DNA of 64,000 nucleotides from Collimonas arenae (GTDB taxonomy: Bacteria > Pseudomonadota > Gammaproteobacteria > Burkholderiales > Burkholderiaceae_D): assembly GCF_000786695.1 (NCBI RefSeq), contig NZ_CP009962.1, forward strand, positions 2,852,001 to 2,916,000, written 5' to 3'. The notes under the pieces were generated by a model. That model saw nothing but the letters and a program-made list of their open reading frames with translations. It did not search any database and had not been told where the DNA came from. Each line of letters starts with the position of its first letter. Position 1 is the first letter of the stretch. This document shows positions 51,519-61,286 of the stretch, piece after piece. A program made the translations under genes and the position numbers.

Positions 51519-53120
51519 TTAGCCCTTCAATGCATTGAGGCCGAATTTCGCCAGCATCAGGTCTGCCGTCTGCAGCGCTCCCTCTACCCATCCCTGCGCA
51601 TCGGAATAAGCTTCGCCGCAAATATACAAAGGCTGCTGGCCCAGCGGCTGGACGATTTTATGTTTCACTTCCCAGCTCTTAACGCCGATGTTCCAGCTAT
51701 TCCAGCCGCCGCCGAACGGATCATCGCCCCAGTCGCGGAAGCAGGCTTCTTGCACCTTCGGCGTATAGCTCAAGCCATGCATGGTCGACAGCTGGCGCGC
51801 CACTTCGGTCACCATGCGGTACGGCGCCTGGTATTGGTCCCATGTCAGCTCCAGGTTCGGCTTCCGGTGTTCGGCGATGAACGGCTCGTTCACCTTGGCC
51901 ACATATTGCCCCTTGGGCTTATGCTGATGCCGCTGCGGCCGCAGGCCGTCCCAGAACCCGGTATTGTCGCCATCGTCATAACTCGCTAGCAACATGGCCG
52001 GACCGGTCTTTGCGGGTGTGCCATCGCTCTTTGGCCAATAGTAGGTTTGCCGGACTGGAATATCGGTCACGCTGCGCCCTGCTTCCACCGCCACGACGCT
52101 ACCGTCAGGCTTGGTATAGCCAGCGGCGCGCCACCAGGGATTGGTATAGGTGGTAAATAATTTGAACAGGGGCCGCGGCGTGACCGACGCGATCAAACCG
52201 CTGATTTCCTGCAGGATCGGGCTACTGTCGGCCAGCAGATCCAGTGCGCGGCGCGGCATGGCCAGAATCACCGAACCAGCCGCCACCGACCTGCCGTCGA
52301 CATGAAACTCCACCGCGCCGTCCAGGCTGCGCAACGCCGACACGCTGCTGTTCAAGCGGACTTCGCCGCCCGCATCGGCGAACAACCTGGCCAGGGTCAG
52401 CGGCACTTCCTGGAAACCCTTGGTGAACCCTTTGTAGACCGGCGCGACCCCGAAGTCGGACAGATACCAGGGAATGGCGTCGGCGGCGTTCCAGTTGCTC
52501 ATGGTCGAATCATAGCCGCCGGCGTCCAGCGCGTATTGATACGATTCGCCGTTGAATACCCGCATCAGCACGTTCCAGAACCCCTGCTGGTACAGCGGTT
52601 TTCCGGCAAAACTGGCTTGCTGGGCCATGTCGCGGCGCTGGTCTTCGGTCAGGTCTGGATTGGTAATGCCTGGCACGAGCTGCTCGATGGCGTTGATCAC
52701 GACGGACCCGGCGCTCTGTCCATGGTTCGGGAAACCGAGCCGGTACGGGACTTCATCTGGCTTGGCCGTGAAATCAGACAAACGCAGATAGACGCCGCGC
52801 AGATAAGCGATGTTTTGCGGCTCATCGACCGGGAAAAGATAGGTCGTAATTTGTTGAGTATCAGGCAGCAGCTGGTTGAGCGTTTTCAGCAAATTGGTAA
52901 TCAGCGGCTGCACCTTCGGCAATATCCGCATGCCGCCCAGTTCCGCCACCATGTCGGGAATGCCGGGCGGCACCACGGACAACAAGCGTCCGCCGATATG
53001 GTCGCTGGCTTCAAACACGACTATTTTCTTGCCTGGATTGGCTTGCTTCAGCCGCCATGCGCTATATACGCCGGAAACACCGCCGCCGATGATAGCAATA
53101 TCGATTTTTTCATCTGCCAT
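51519..53120 (-). CDS. Flavin monoamine oxidase / L-amino acid oxidase family protein
   Basis: A 533-residue FAD enzyme. N-terminal dinucleotide motif IAIIGGGVSGVYSAWRLKQA, then VVFEASDHIGGRLLSV (GG doublet/RxGGR), a mid-protein NWNAADAIPWYLSDF and the C-terminal ICGEAYSDAQGWVEGALQTA FAD-binding segment. Length matches the bacterial LAAO/monoamine oxidase group that makes H2O2 and ammonia. No signal peptide. Upstream in its direction lies a ThDP enzyme, and an H2O2-using DyP peroxidase is 3 kb away. Confidence 0.88.
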   Translation of the reverse strand: MADEKIDIAIIGGGVSGVYSAWRLKQANPGKKIVVFEASDHIGGRLLSVVPPGIPDMVAELGGMRILPKVQPLITNLLKTLNQLLPDTQQITTYLFPVDEPQNIAYLRGVYLRLSDFTAKPDEVPYRLGFPNHGQSAGSVVINAIEQLVPGITNPDLTEDQRRDMAQQASFAGKPLYQQGFWNVLMRVFNGESYQYALDAGGYDSTMSNWNAADAIPWYLSDFGVAPVYKGFTKGFQEVPLTLARLFADAGGEVRLNSSVSALRSLDGAVEFHVDGRSVAAGSVILAMPRRALDLLADSSPILQEISGLIASVTPRPLFKLFTTYTNPWWRAAGYTKPDGSVVAVEAGRSVTDIPVRQTYYWPKSDGTPAKTGPAMLLASYDDGDNTGFWDGLRPQRHQHKPKGQYVAKVNEPFIAEHRKPNLELTWDQYQAPYRMVTEVARQLSTMHGLSYTPKVQEACFRDWGDDPFGGGWNSWNIGVKSWEVKHKIVQPLGQQPLYICGEAYSDAQGWVEGALQTADLMLAKFGLNALKG

Positions 53121-53232
53121 GATACGTAATCCTTTTTATTGTAAGTAAGTGGAAAAACGAATCTCGGGAGCCCACCGTTCAAATCATGCACATGCCCAGG
53201 CTTGCCCGAGTACTACATTGGCTGCGACGTCC

Positions 53233-55176
53233 CTAGAAAATCACTGGTGTATTGTCGTTGTCGCCTGAACTGGCGGCATTGGCGGCATTGGCATTAAGTA
53301 AGGTGCTTTGCTGATGGAACACGTTCAAAGCAGGCTGCAGCGGCGCTCCGGATTGGGTGCCAGCGTTGGCGGCCAGGTTAGGCGGTGGCGGCGGATTCTG
53401 GTCGGTGCGCATGTCAAGGATATAAGCCTGCTTTTGATGCAAAACATGATCCATGCCGCGCCGCACCGCCCCCTTCACCTGCTCCGGCGTCGTCACCACT
53501 TCGCCGGACAGGCCGCCCAGCGCTTTGGCGATGGCGACAAAATCCATCACCGGACTCTGTATGCGCAAGTAGGACGGATCGGTATTGTTATCCTTGGGAT
53601 GCCATTCGTAGCCGGGGGCGCTGCCATACGACGCCACCAGCTGCTGCAAACCGTTTTGCAGCGTATGGTATTCATGGTTGTTGGTGATGATGTACAGTAC
53701 CGCCAGCTTGCGGTGCGCCGCAGTCCACCAGGTTTGCGGATAAAACAGCGACGAGCCGTCACCCACTGCATTCACCACAAACTCGGTATCGATTGCTTGC
53801 CAGCCTTGCCCGCTCAGCTTGATGCCGAGCGAGGCCGGCATCGACCAGCCCAGCGAACCGCCGCCAACGCAGTAGTAGCTGATCGGCGCCGCGCCCTTGG
53901 TCCCGAAAGGCAACAGGTACTGGAACGGCGCAGGATCGGACACCGCTTCATGGACGTACACGAATTTTTTATCCAGACTGCGCTGCTTGATTTCTTCCCG
54001 CAGCGCCTGGGCGATCACTACCGCCATGATATTCGGCGCCGCCAGCGCTTTGACAAAGTACGCATCCCACTGCACTCGCCGCTGCGCCGCCAGCGTGTCC
54101 AGTTTTGCATTGCGTGCGGCAGCTTCCGCAGAGGGGGCGCTGCCCACCAGCGCATTGATCAGCGGCAGCGTTGCCTTGATGCCGCCAAATACCGCCGCTT
54201 CGCCAAAATAATTCTTGCCTATGTCCCAGACATTGTTAGTGAGGTAAACCTGCCTGACGCTTGGCGGAATCAACGCGCCATCCGAATACTTGAAGATCGT
54301 GATCTGCGCCTGGTTGCTGAAACCGCACAGGAAGGCGACGTCGTGATCCCGGAATACTTTTTGCACGCCACTCTGTGTACCCGGCAGCTCGCCTTGCCAA
54401 TGGCTGTCGTCGTTCGGGAAATTAGCCACGCTGCTAAAGGTTTGTTGCATGACCGGGGCGCCGATCAACTCTGCCAGCTGCTGTATTTCCGGCCAGGCGT
54501 CAGCGTAACCGACCGCATCGCCGGCAATGATGATCGGATTTTTTGCTTCCTTGAGCGCCGACGCGACTTGCGCGATCGATTGCGGGTCGCCCGTGAAATT
54601 CGGCGAAATGCGCGTGACGCCCTTGATGCGGTCATCGGGGCCGATTTCGCGCATGGTGAATTCCCACGGAATCGATACGAAAACCGGACCGTTCGGGGCC
54701 GCCATCGCTTCTTTAAAGGCTCGTTGCAGGACCAGCGGCAGTTCTTCGGCGGCGCGCACTTCATGCGCCCATTTGGTGTATTGCCGGGCCAGATCGACCA
54801 GGTTGGACGCCAGCAAGGGTTCCTGGGTCACCAATTCATTTTGCTGCTGGCAACAGAGGATCACCAGCGGCACTTGCGAGCGCGCGGCATTGAACAGATT
54901 GCCGATGCTGTGCGCAATGCCGGGCGTCACATGCACCACCAGCACCCCGGGTAAGCCGGTCATGCGCGCCGATCCCATGGCAGCGCCGAGTGCGATGTTT
55001 TCATGCAGGCATTCTATGTATTCCACCTCGTTTTCCGGGTACGAAGCGCCGTCGATGATCGGGATTTCATTGGTCCCCGGCACACCGAAAATATAGTGGA
55101 TGCCCAGTTCGCTCAAGATATCGAAAACATAGTCGCGCGCCCAGCGTGTTGATGCCTTTCCAAGGTTATTCACCAT
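53233..55176 (-). CDS. Thiamine diphosphate-dependent enzyme (acetolactate synthase/benzoylformate decarboxylase type)
   Basis: A 647-residue ThDP enzyme; GGGAGAGACAG precedes ATG 55176. Pyr domain begins ARDYVFDILSELGIHYIFGV with catalytic Glu in ECLHENIALGAAMG, central domain contains IIIAGDAVGYADAWPEIQQL, and the PP domain has NAVGDGSSLF and the metal-binding GDG...N segment (ITNNHEYHTLQNGL). The C-terminal about 40 residues (Asn/Ala-rich, ending NDNTPVIF) form an extension absent from most relatives. Specific reaction cannot be assigned from sequence. Confidence 0.86.
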   Translation of the reverse strand: MVNNLGKASTRWARDYVFDILSELGIHYIFGVPGTNEIPIIDGASYPENEVEYIECLHENIALGAAMGSARMTGLPGVLVVHVTPGIAHSIGNLFNAARSQVPLVILCCQQQNELVTQEPLLASNLVDLARQYTKWAHEVRAAEELPLVLQRAFKEAMAAPNGPVFVSIPWEFTMREIGPDDRIKGVTRISPNFTGDPQSIAQVASALKEAKNPIIIAGDAVGYADAWPEIQQLAELIGAPVMQQTFSSVANFPNDDSHWQGELPGTQSGVQKVFRDHDVAFLCGFSNQAQITIFKYSDGALIPPSVRQVYLTNNVWDIGKNYFGEAAVFGGIKATLPLINALVGSAPSAEAAARNAKLDTLAAQRRVQWDAYFVKALAAPNIMAVVIAQALREEIKQRSLDKKFVYVHEAVSDPAPFQYLLPFGTKGAAPISYYCVGGGSLGWSMPASLGIKLSGQGWQAIDTEFVVNAVGDGSSLFYPQTWWTAAHRKLAVLYIITNNHEYHTLQNGLQQLVASYGSAPGYEWHPKDNNTDPSYLRIQSPVMDFVAIAKALGGLSGEVVTTPEQVKGAVRRGMDHVLHQKQAYILDMRTDQNPPPPPNLAANAGTQSGAPLQPALNVFHQQSTLLNANAANAASSGDNDNTPVIF

Positions 55177-55659
55177 CTGTCTCTCCCATTTGGACAACGT
55201 TACGATTCCGGCGTCTGGCTGCCACGTGGCCTTGAGAAAAACACAATGCAGGCTGGACAAGCAGTCGGGCGCAGCGGTTTTTGAATGTCCAATAGATATA
55301 TCTGAAAAAAAACGTTTTGCCATCCTATAAAAAGTGACAGGTGGCAATAGTTAAAATCGCTCTTCCCTATGAAAATAGAGGTCATGGCCGCACGGCGGCT
55401 TGATTTATTCAGGGTATTTTCAGGCTGTCCACTCTCACTATTGACAGCTTGAGGTGAATGTTTAATGGATGCACCATCTGTTACCGTCGATAATTTCACT
55501 GAAGCAACATAACACTTCGACGGTAGCCGCAAATCCGCAGCGGATCTGGAAACACTTGTCGCCGCACACCGGCTTTGCTGTTTCAGTTGCACATCAATCT
55601 TTGGTCGCTTTGGCACACGCTCGTTGCTATTCCCACCCACAACCAAAAAAGGAATTCAC
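55177..55659. other. Divergent intergenic region, ThDP enzyme / DyP unit
   Basis: About 480 bp. No supported gene; the frames extending the ThDP reading frame upstream are not preceded by a ribosome-binding site. It should contain both promoters, but no clear elements were recognised. Confidence 0.45.
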
Positions 55660-56109
55660 ATGACCAGTCCACTCACGCTGATGATGCCCGTCATCCCTGG
55701 AACCAGCCTGGATACAATTGCCACTGCGCTGGCAGGCAATAGTCAAAAAATCGACGACGCCCTCAATACGATCGGCACAGTCCACTTCGCTCGCTTTCTG
55801 GTATTGGACCGCGGGCAACCCAACCTGCAGCCCACCGGCGCTGCGTCCAACACACTGCTGATCGGCGTCGTCACCGAGTACGACGGCAATTTCAATTCAT
55901 ATATCAGTGATTTTGTCGGGCAACTGGGCCCCGTGTTCGACAAGCTGCTGTCATTTGTCGTCGGCGGGGCTGCGCTGATCCCGGTGGCCAGCAATGTCGC
56001 GGCATTCCAGGCCTACATTACCGTCAACGATGCTTCACAACACGTTCCGAACAATACGCTGTACGCGGCCTATCCGCAGACAGTGCAGCAGATCCGCGCC
56101 GCATTCTGA
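55660..56109 (+). CDS. DyP-associated ferredoxin-like-fold protein, unknown function
   Basis: A 149-residue soluble protein; AAAGGAATTCAC precedes ATG 55660. The segment GTVHFARFLVLDRGQPNLQP then LLIGVVTEYDGNFNSYISDF resembles the alpha+beta (EthD/chlorite-dismutase-like) half domain found at the N-terminus of some peroxidases, without haem-binding residues. It is 89 bp upstream of a DyP-type peroxidase gene on the same strand and probably co-transcribed; a partner or accessory subunit is suggested (inference). Confidence 0.6.
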   Translation: MTSPLTLMMPVIPGTSLDTIATALAGNSQKIDDALNTIGTVHFARFLVLDRGQPNLQPTGAASNTLLIGVVTEYDGNFNSYISDFVGQLGPVFDKLLSFVVGGAALIPVASNVAAFQAYITVNDASQHVPNNTLYAAYPQTVQQIRAAF

Positions 56110-56198
56110 TTTTTGCCATCGCTACGCCCTGCATGAGAACCGGCGTTGCGCCGCTCTCATGCGCCTTCCAATCTGATTTCAACGCCGGGAGCAACAGC

Positions 56199-57632
56199 AT
56201 GGCCGATCCTGTAATCGATTACGACGACGTACAAGGCACCATTCTGCGCGGCTATCGCGTCGACATGGCGCGTCACTTCATTCTCTCCATCACGAATCCT
56301 CAGGCCGCGGGAAGGCTGATCGGCGCGCTAGTCGACGGCAGCAACGGCCTGCCGAAAATAACCACGGCCAGGCACATCCAGCCCAAGCCGCCTTGCTTTC
56401 TCAACATCAGCTTTACCTGCCCCGGCCTGGCCAGGCTCGGCATCAACGCCAAGCAACTCGCCACATTTGACCATTCGTTCCAGCTTGGCGCGACCAATTC
56501 CGCCAGCGCAGAGGCTGTCGGCGACATTGGCTCCAGCGCGCCGCAAAACTGGATAGGCGGATTGCAGGACGGCGCCAAGGTGCACGTACTGCTGAGCCTG
56601 TGGGTGACGGAATCGGCAGAGGTACTGGAATCGATATCGGCCCAGTTGCGCGCCGCATTCAACGGCTGCATGACTGAACTGTACGCGCAGGATGCGCATG
56701 CCCTGCCCGACAACAAAGTCCATTTCGGCTATCGCGACAGCATTGCGCAGCCAACCGTGATCGGCGCCCCGGCGACCAAACGTGAAGCGCCGGACGATCA
56801 GCCTGCGGTCAAGACCGGTGAATTCCTGCTTGGCTACCAGAACGAAATCAATGGCAGCTACACGGTATCGCCGCCCGAGCTGTCGACTAACAGTAGCTAC
56901 GCGGCGTTTCGTATCCTGGAGCAGGATGTCGCCGGGTTCGACGCCATACTCGCCCGATACGCCGAGCAAACCGGACTTGATACTGAAATGCTGGCGGCCA
57001 AGATATGCGGGCGCTGGCGCAACGGCAACCCCCTGGAGCTGATGCCGGACGCGCCGGGCGAAGTCTTGCCGCCATCGAAATTGAACAATTTCAACTATGT
57101 CACCGGCGTAGCGCCAAGCGACGACACCCTGGGCCTGACCTGCCCGATAGGTTCACATATCCGACGCAACAATCCGCGCAACGGCGACGTCAACGGCGGT
57201 GGCACCCGCGGCAGCACCAACCATCGGATTGTACGGCGCGCCATGCCTTACGGGCCCGCTTACGACCCACAACATCCCGTCAATGCGCCGCGCGGCCTGA
57301 CCGGCTACTTTATCAACGCCAGCATCTTCAACCAGTTCGAATTCGTGACCAGGGACTGGAACGATACATACCTGTTTGTGAAAGCCGCAACCGGCCCTGG
57401 CGGATCAAATGACGGTAATGCGGTCAGTAATATTACTGGCCATGACGTTTTCCTGGGAATCAATGATCCGGTGGACAGCTCTTTTACCCTGGCAGGAAAA
57501 GGCCCGCACGGTTCCGGCAACACGCTGCTGGAAGGCTTTTCCCGCACCATTACCACGCGCGGCGGCGCCTATTGCTTCTTCCCCAGCATCACGGGGCTGC
57601 GTTACCTGGCGAAATTGCCTTCGACATTGTGA
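56199..57632 (+). CDS. DyP-type haem peroxidase
   Basis: A 477-residue dye-decolorizing peroxidase; GGGAGCAACAGC precedes ATG 56199. Two ferredoxin-like halves. Distal motif HFGYRDSIAQPTVIGAP keeps the DyP Asp but has Ser in place of the usual Gly in GxxDG. Proximal haem ligand His in CPIGSHIRRNNPRNGD, distal Arg in NHRIVRRAMPYGPAY. Length and insertions place it among the larger DyPs. No signal peptide. Follows the small ferredoxin-like protein gene; an amine oxidase that would make H2O2 is encoded nearby. Confidence 0.9.
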   Translation: MADPVIDYDDVQGTILRGYRVDMARHFILSITNPQAAGRLIGALVDGSNGLPKITTARHIQPKPPCFLNISFTCPGLARLGINAKQLATFDHSFQLGATNSASAEAVGDIGSSAPQNWIGGLQDGAKVHVLLSLWVTESAEVLESISAQLRAAFNGCMTELYAQDAHALPDNKVHFGYRDSIAQPTVIGAPATKREAPDDQPAVKTGEFLLGYQNEINGSYTVSPPELSTNSSYAAFRILEQDVAGFDAILARYAEQTGLDTEMLAAKICGRWRNGNPLELMPDAPGEVLPPSKLNNFNYVTGVAPSDDTLGLTCPIGSHIRRNNPRNGDVNGGGTRGSTNHRIVRRAMPYGPAYDPQHPVNAPRGLTGYFINASIFNQFEFVTRDWNDTYLFVKAATGPGGSNDGNAVSNITGHDVFLGINDPVDSSFTLAGKGPHGSGNTLLEGFSRTITTRGGAYCFFPSITGLRYLAKLPSTL

Positions 57633-57743
57633 GCATGTAGGGCATGGTTTGGCGTCCCTGACGTCAAACCTTCATCTTCCCGGATAGCAAGTCCGTGTAA
57701 GATTGGCGTTTTATCGCCACCCCAGATTAGTCGAAGAACCACG

Positions 57744-58510
57744 ATGACAAAACCAGGCTTGCTTGCTCTTTCCCTATTTTCCCTCATGATTGGCGCTGAC
57801 GCCTTCGCACAGTCAGCCCCGCCGCCACAGCCACAATCCGACTTTCCGGACCACATCAGCGGTGACCTGGGGCTTGGCGTCTTCAATACCCCGCGCAACT
57901 ATCTCGGTAAGAGCAGGCAGACCAACGTGCTGCCCTATGCCTATTTTGATTACCAGCGCTTTTTTGCGCGCCTTGACACTTTTGGCGTCAAGACTTTCAA
58001 AATCGGCGATGGCTACCTGGAACTGGCTGGACGGGTCAATTTCGATGGCATCGACGCCCAGAATGGCATCAATAAGCGCTCGAATTCCGTGCCGCTCGGT
58101 ATCGGCACGTACCAGGAAACGCCCTTCGGCGCTTTTTTCCTGAACGCTTTTTTGATATGAACAAATCGCATGGCACGCTGCTGGAAGCCATTTATGCCGC
58201 TGAATTCAAACTTGGGCCGGTCACGTTCTATCCGCAAGCCGGCGTAGAGCACCGCAGCAGCAGCTACAACAATTATTTCTACGGCGTGACGCCAGCCGAA
58301 TCGGCCGCCAGCGGCTACCATGCCTATCAGGCAGGCGCTTCCACCAATCCGATTCTCAGCCTGAGCCTGGAAACGCCGCTCAGCGAGCACTTGGTGGCAA
58401 ACCTGACGCTTAAACGAAAATGGCTGGGCAGCGCCGTCAGTGACAGCCCGATCGTCAACCGCAAGACGGAAGATATGGCCTTCGTCACGATCAGCTACCG
58501 CTTTAAATAG
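57744..58510 (+). pseudogene. MipA/OmpV family outer-membrane protein, frameshifted
   Basis: The first frame 57744-58160 has a signal peptide (LLALSLFSLMIGADAFAQ) and the MipA/OmpV start (DLGLGVFNTPRNYLGKSRQT... YFDYQRFFARLD). It ends abruptly after GAFFLNAFLI. The second frame 58157-58510 continues the barrel (LLEAIYAAEFKLGPVTFYPQ ... ending ISYRFK). Adding one T to the TTTTTT run at about 58146-58151 would restore NAFFDMNKSHG and a single protein of about 255 residues, the usual family length. True mutation, programmed slippage or sequencing error cannot be separated here. Confidence 0.85.
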
Positions 58511-58536
58511 CCGGGCCGGTTGTTGTCAGTTGCGAA

Positions 58537-59694
58537 TTAGCTGTTGCGGCTGCGATTAAGTGATCCCATCAGTTCGTCATGACGTTCTTTATCGCTCTTA
58601 TGAAGATAGACGGCCGTCGTCGATATATTGGCGTGGCCGGCGGTATCTTGCAGCGCCTTCAGCGAGACGTTGTTGTTCGCGTGCGTGGTGAGCATCGTGT
58701 GCCGCAACCAATGCGCCGATGCCTGGCGCAAGGCCGAGGCGCTATCCGCGTCGCTCGTCGATTCCGCCAAGGCGGCTGCGGCCCAAAACAGTGATTTCAT
58801 TGCATTCGATGCAGCTTCGTCTGTGACTGCTGCGAGCACTTGTCCACGGGTGGCAAGCACCAACGGCGTGGCGTCGTCGCGCGTTGCATGGGGCGCCAGT
58901 TCAAATGCTTTGCGATACTCCCGGAACGCGTCGAGCATGTCGGGCGTCACCGGCAATCTGCGTGGCTTTGACCCTTTGCCTATGACGTCGAGCCACCAGC
59001 GTCCGTCCCCTTCGGTATACATCGCCCCCATTTTTGCGGCAGTCAACTCAGATAACCGTGCGCCGGTTGCGACGTAGCTCACAAATAAAAACCGGTCTCG
59101 CGCCTTGGCCTTGATCCTGGTTGGCGTTGTCGCGGGCAGCAGATCGAGGCTCGCTTGTACATACCCAATGGCATCCGGACTTAAATAGCGTGTCACCCTT
59201 GCATCGCGCGTTGTCTTGACGTTTTTAACCAGCGCGCCGGCGTTACGCCGCAGGTAACCGGCATTCTTGGCAAATTCCAGCAATGCTTTCACGACCCGAA
59301 AAGCCTGCCGAACACTCGGGTCTCCAAGCGGCCCGGAAAAAGGCCGCCAGCGTTCGTCATTCCGCGGCCATTTTGTGAACGAAACCCAGGTCCCCTCCGG
59401 TTGCGGATCTTTCAGGAAAGCCTTGTAGGCGATCAAGTCTTCTATATGCAGTTGATACAGCATCTTGCCGTGATGCTGGCACCACAACAGAAAGCGTCCG
59501 AGCTCTTTTTTTGTACTCTTGATTGAATTTGCAGACAGCTCGCTGCTGTACAAAAAGGCCCGGGCCAGTTCCGAGTCTGAGCGCGCCGCCACCAGCGGCT
59601 CCGGCTCGCCGCCGGCGAACAGATCCAAAGTCAGCTCGGCTGCCTGAGCGGTTCTATCCAGCGGATCCAGATCTATCAGCGCGAAACCATTCAT
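58537..59694 (-). CDS. Tyrosine recombinase/integrase
   Basis: A 385-residue phage/plasmid-type integrase. N-terminal SAM-like core-binding domain (KKELGRFLLWCQHHGKMLYQ) and catalytic domain with Arg in VATGARLSELTAAK, the HWLRHTMLTTHA box (His-x-x-Arg), GHANISTTAVYLH with the nucleophilic Tyr. No excisionase or attachment site was identified beside it; the divergent gene encodes a KfrA-like DNA-binding protein, suggesting a plasmid or integrative-element remnant. Confidence 0.92.
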   Translation of the reverse strand: MNGFALIDLDPLDRTAQAAELTLDLFAGGEPEPLVAARSDSELARAFLYSSELSANSIKSTKKELGRFLLWCQHHGKMLYQLHIEDLIAYKAFLKDPQPEGTWVSFTKWPRNDERWRPFSGPLGDPSVRQAFRVVKALLEFAKNAGYLRRNAGALVKNVKTTRDARVTRYLSPDAIGYVQASLDLLPATTPTRIKAKARDRFLFVSYVATGARLSELTAAKMGAMYTEGDGRWWLDVIGKGSKPRRLPVTPDMLDAFREYRKAFELAPHATRDDATPLVLATRGQVLAAVTDEAASNAMKSLFWAAAALAESTSDADSASALRQASAHWLRHTMLTTHANNNVSLKALQDTAGHANISTTAVYLHKSDKERHDELMGSLNRSRNS

Positions 59695-59776
59695 AAGCAG
59701 CTTTGTTGCGAAGAAAAAGAGAGAAAAAACAGAGTATTTCCTGGAAAAGCATCAGAATATCACGGCGATCAACATA

Positions 59777-59870
59777 CTCGAGATTATTAACGTAATCTCG
59801 AGTAAATTTATCAATACGTAATTTTAATTACTATTAATTTACGTAATTTAAATTACCAAAATCGGAAATT
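59777..59870. promoter_or_regulatory. AT-rich palindromic operator region before the KfrA-like gene
   Basis: CTCGAGATTA (59777-59786), TTAACG, TAATCTCGAG (59793-59802): perfect 10-bp arms. Further TACGTAAT / ATTTACGTAAT copies follow up to about 59855. It sits between the divergent integrase and KfrA-like genes. KfrA of plasmid R751 represses its own promoter through a long palindromic operator, so autoregulation is a natural reading (inference). Confidence 0.7.
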
Positions 59871-59913
59871 TGCGTAAAATATCCTGGTTAATGCTCTTTT
59901 TAGAGGAAAAATC

Positions 59914-60786
59914 ATGTCCGACCGCCAAAATCTCAGCTGGACCGCCTGCGACGCCCTTGCCGCGCAAGGAAAAAAACCCTCTATCGGCCTGGTGCGCGAA
60001 TGGACGATCGCAACGACCGGCGCCAAGAAAGGCTCGGACGGCGATGTACAAAAGGACATCAGCGAGTGGTACGCCGATCTGCTTAAGCTAAAACGAGACA
60101 AGAGCGTAGCCGACCTGCCCGATGCTGTGGCCGCCCTCACCCGCGACTTGTGGCGTTTTGCTGTGGAGTCTGCGAACGACTCCCTCACTGCGGAACGCGC
60201 ATCGCTGGCGGCAGAAAAAATCGAAAGCGAAAAGCTGATCGACCTGGCGCAGGAAGACACGCTGGCGGCCATCGAGATCGCCAATGAGATCAAGGGCAAG
60301 CTGACGATTGCCAACGCCGCCCTGCTTGGCCGTGACGAACAGATCAAGCGCCTGGAAGAAAGCCTGTCCGAACAGCGTGCCATATTGCTGGTAAAAGATG
60401 AACGTATCGTCGGTTTGATCGCAGATCTGGGGCGCAAGGCCGAAGAGCATGCGGCGGGCCTGGCTGAGCTAGATGGACTGCGCAAGCACAGCCTGCTTGA
60501 AATCGACCGGGCGCGTGGCGAAGCAAAACGATGGCAGGCTGAATTCGCCAGAGTCGAAGCCGAAGGAAAATCTGCTGCGCATGCCTATCGTGAAAAAATA
60601 GCTGCACTGGAAAATGACTTGTCAGGCGCGCGAGGCCGGCTAGGCGCCATTGAAGAATCGCTTGCAGATGCCAACAAACGTGTAGAAGCTACGCAGGCCG
60701 AGTTGTCCGAATTGAAATTTACCAATAATACCCCGGCCAGGCAGCGATTCGGCAGCGGCAAGCTCATCCGGCGGCGCAAGCTTTAG
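59914..60786 (+). CDS. KfrA-like DNA-binding coiled-coil protein
   Basis: A 290-residue protein; AGAGGAAAAATC precedes ATG 59914. Residues about 5-110 match the KfrA N-terminal DNA-binding domain (TACDALAAQGKKPSIGLVRE, then GDVQKDISEWYADLLKLKR). A long alpha-helical coiled coil runs from about 100 to 270 (heptad-rich LDGLRK, IVGLIADLGRKAEEHAAGLA), then a basic tail RFGSGKLIRRRKL. KfrA proteins are plasmid stability/partition factors; a chromosomal copy beside an orphan integrase points to a captured plasmid module. Confidence 0.85.
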   Translation: MSDRQNLSWTACDALAAQGKKPSIGLVREWTIATTGAKKGSDGDVQKDISEWYADLLKLKRDKSVADLPDAVAALTRDLWRFAVESANDSLTAERASLAAEKIESEKLIDLAQEDTLAAIEIANEIKGKLTIANAALLGRDEQIKRLEESLSEQRAILLVKDERIVGLIADLGRKAEEHAAGLAELDGLRKHSLLEIDRARGEAKRWQAEFARVEAEGKSAAHAYREKIAALENDLSGARGRLGAIEESLADANKRVEATQAELSELKFTNNTPARQRFGSGKLIRRRKL

Positions 60787-60905
60787 CGATTGCGGAGTCG
60801 CTGAATTGCTTCACCCTCGCAATGATTGAACTGGCGCACTTGTTACGCGGCCAGGCATTGTGCCGGTACAACCCATTAAAATATAACCAGCCGCCGTTTT
60901 TCAAC

Positions 60906-61286
60906 TTAAACCTGACGTTCCTCAATCGCGTCGACCCGATCAGGATAGAACGCAAGATGATTCCTGATAGCGTCAACTGCCGCATACGGGGCCTCATAGG
61001 ACCACACAGCATTGATCGAGCGCTCGCCCCCGGCCGGAATACTGTAATAGGAGCAATCGCCCTTGTAAGGACAATAGGTCGCATGCTCTGTCCGCTGCAG
61101 AAGGGCCATATCGACATCCTCCCTCGGCACGTATTGCACAGCCGGGTAGTTTGCCTCCTGCAGCGTCAATGCTTTGCGCGTATCCGCAATGACATGGCCA
61201 CCAAGGGTAATTACGATGCGCGATGGACTCGCCTTGATCGAGATCGGATGATCGGGGCCGGGGATTTTGACGATCTTGGATGTCAT
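60906..61286 (-). CDS. DUF427 domain protein
   Basis: A 126-residue protein; AAAGGAAGAAATC precedes ATG 61286. The DUF427 pattern is clear: GHVIADTRKALTLQEANYPA, VQYVPREDVDMALLQRTEHA, CPYKGDCSYYSIPA and NAVWSYEAPYAAVDAIRNHL. Beta-tent fold family of unknown enzymatic role, often fused or adjacent to nucleotidyltransferases in other genomes. Stands alone here. Confidence 0.92.
   Translation of the reverse strand: MTSKIVKIPGPDHPISIKASPSRIVITLGGHVIADTRKALTLQEANYPAVQYVPREDVDMALLQRTEHATYCPYKGDCSYYSIPAGGERSINAVWSYEAPYAAVDAIRNHLAFYPDRVDAIEERQV

Noticed and set aside
53308..54954. 548-codon open frame opposite the ThDP enzyme
   Set aside because: Antisense shadow of a strongly supported gene; Arg/His/Gln-rich composition typical of reversed coding sequence.
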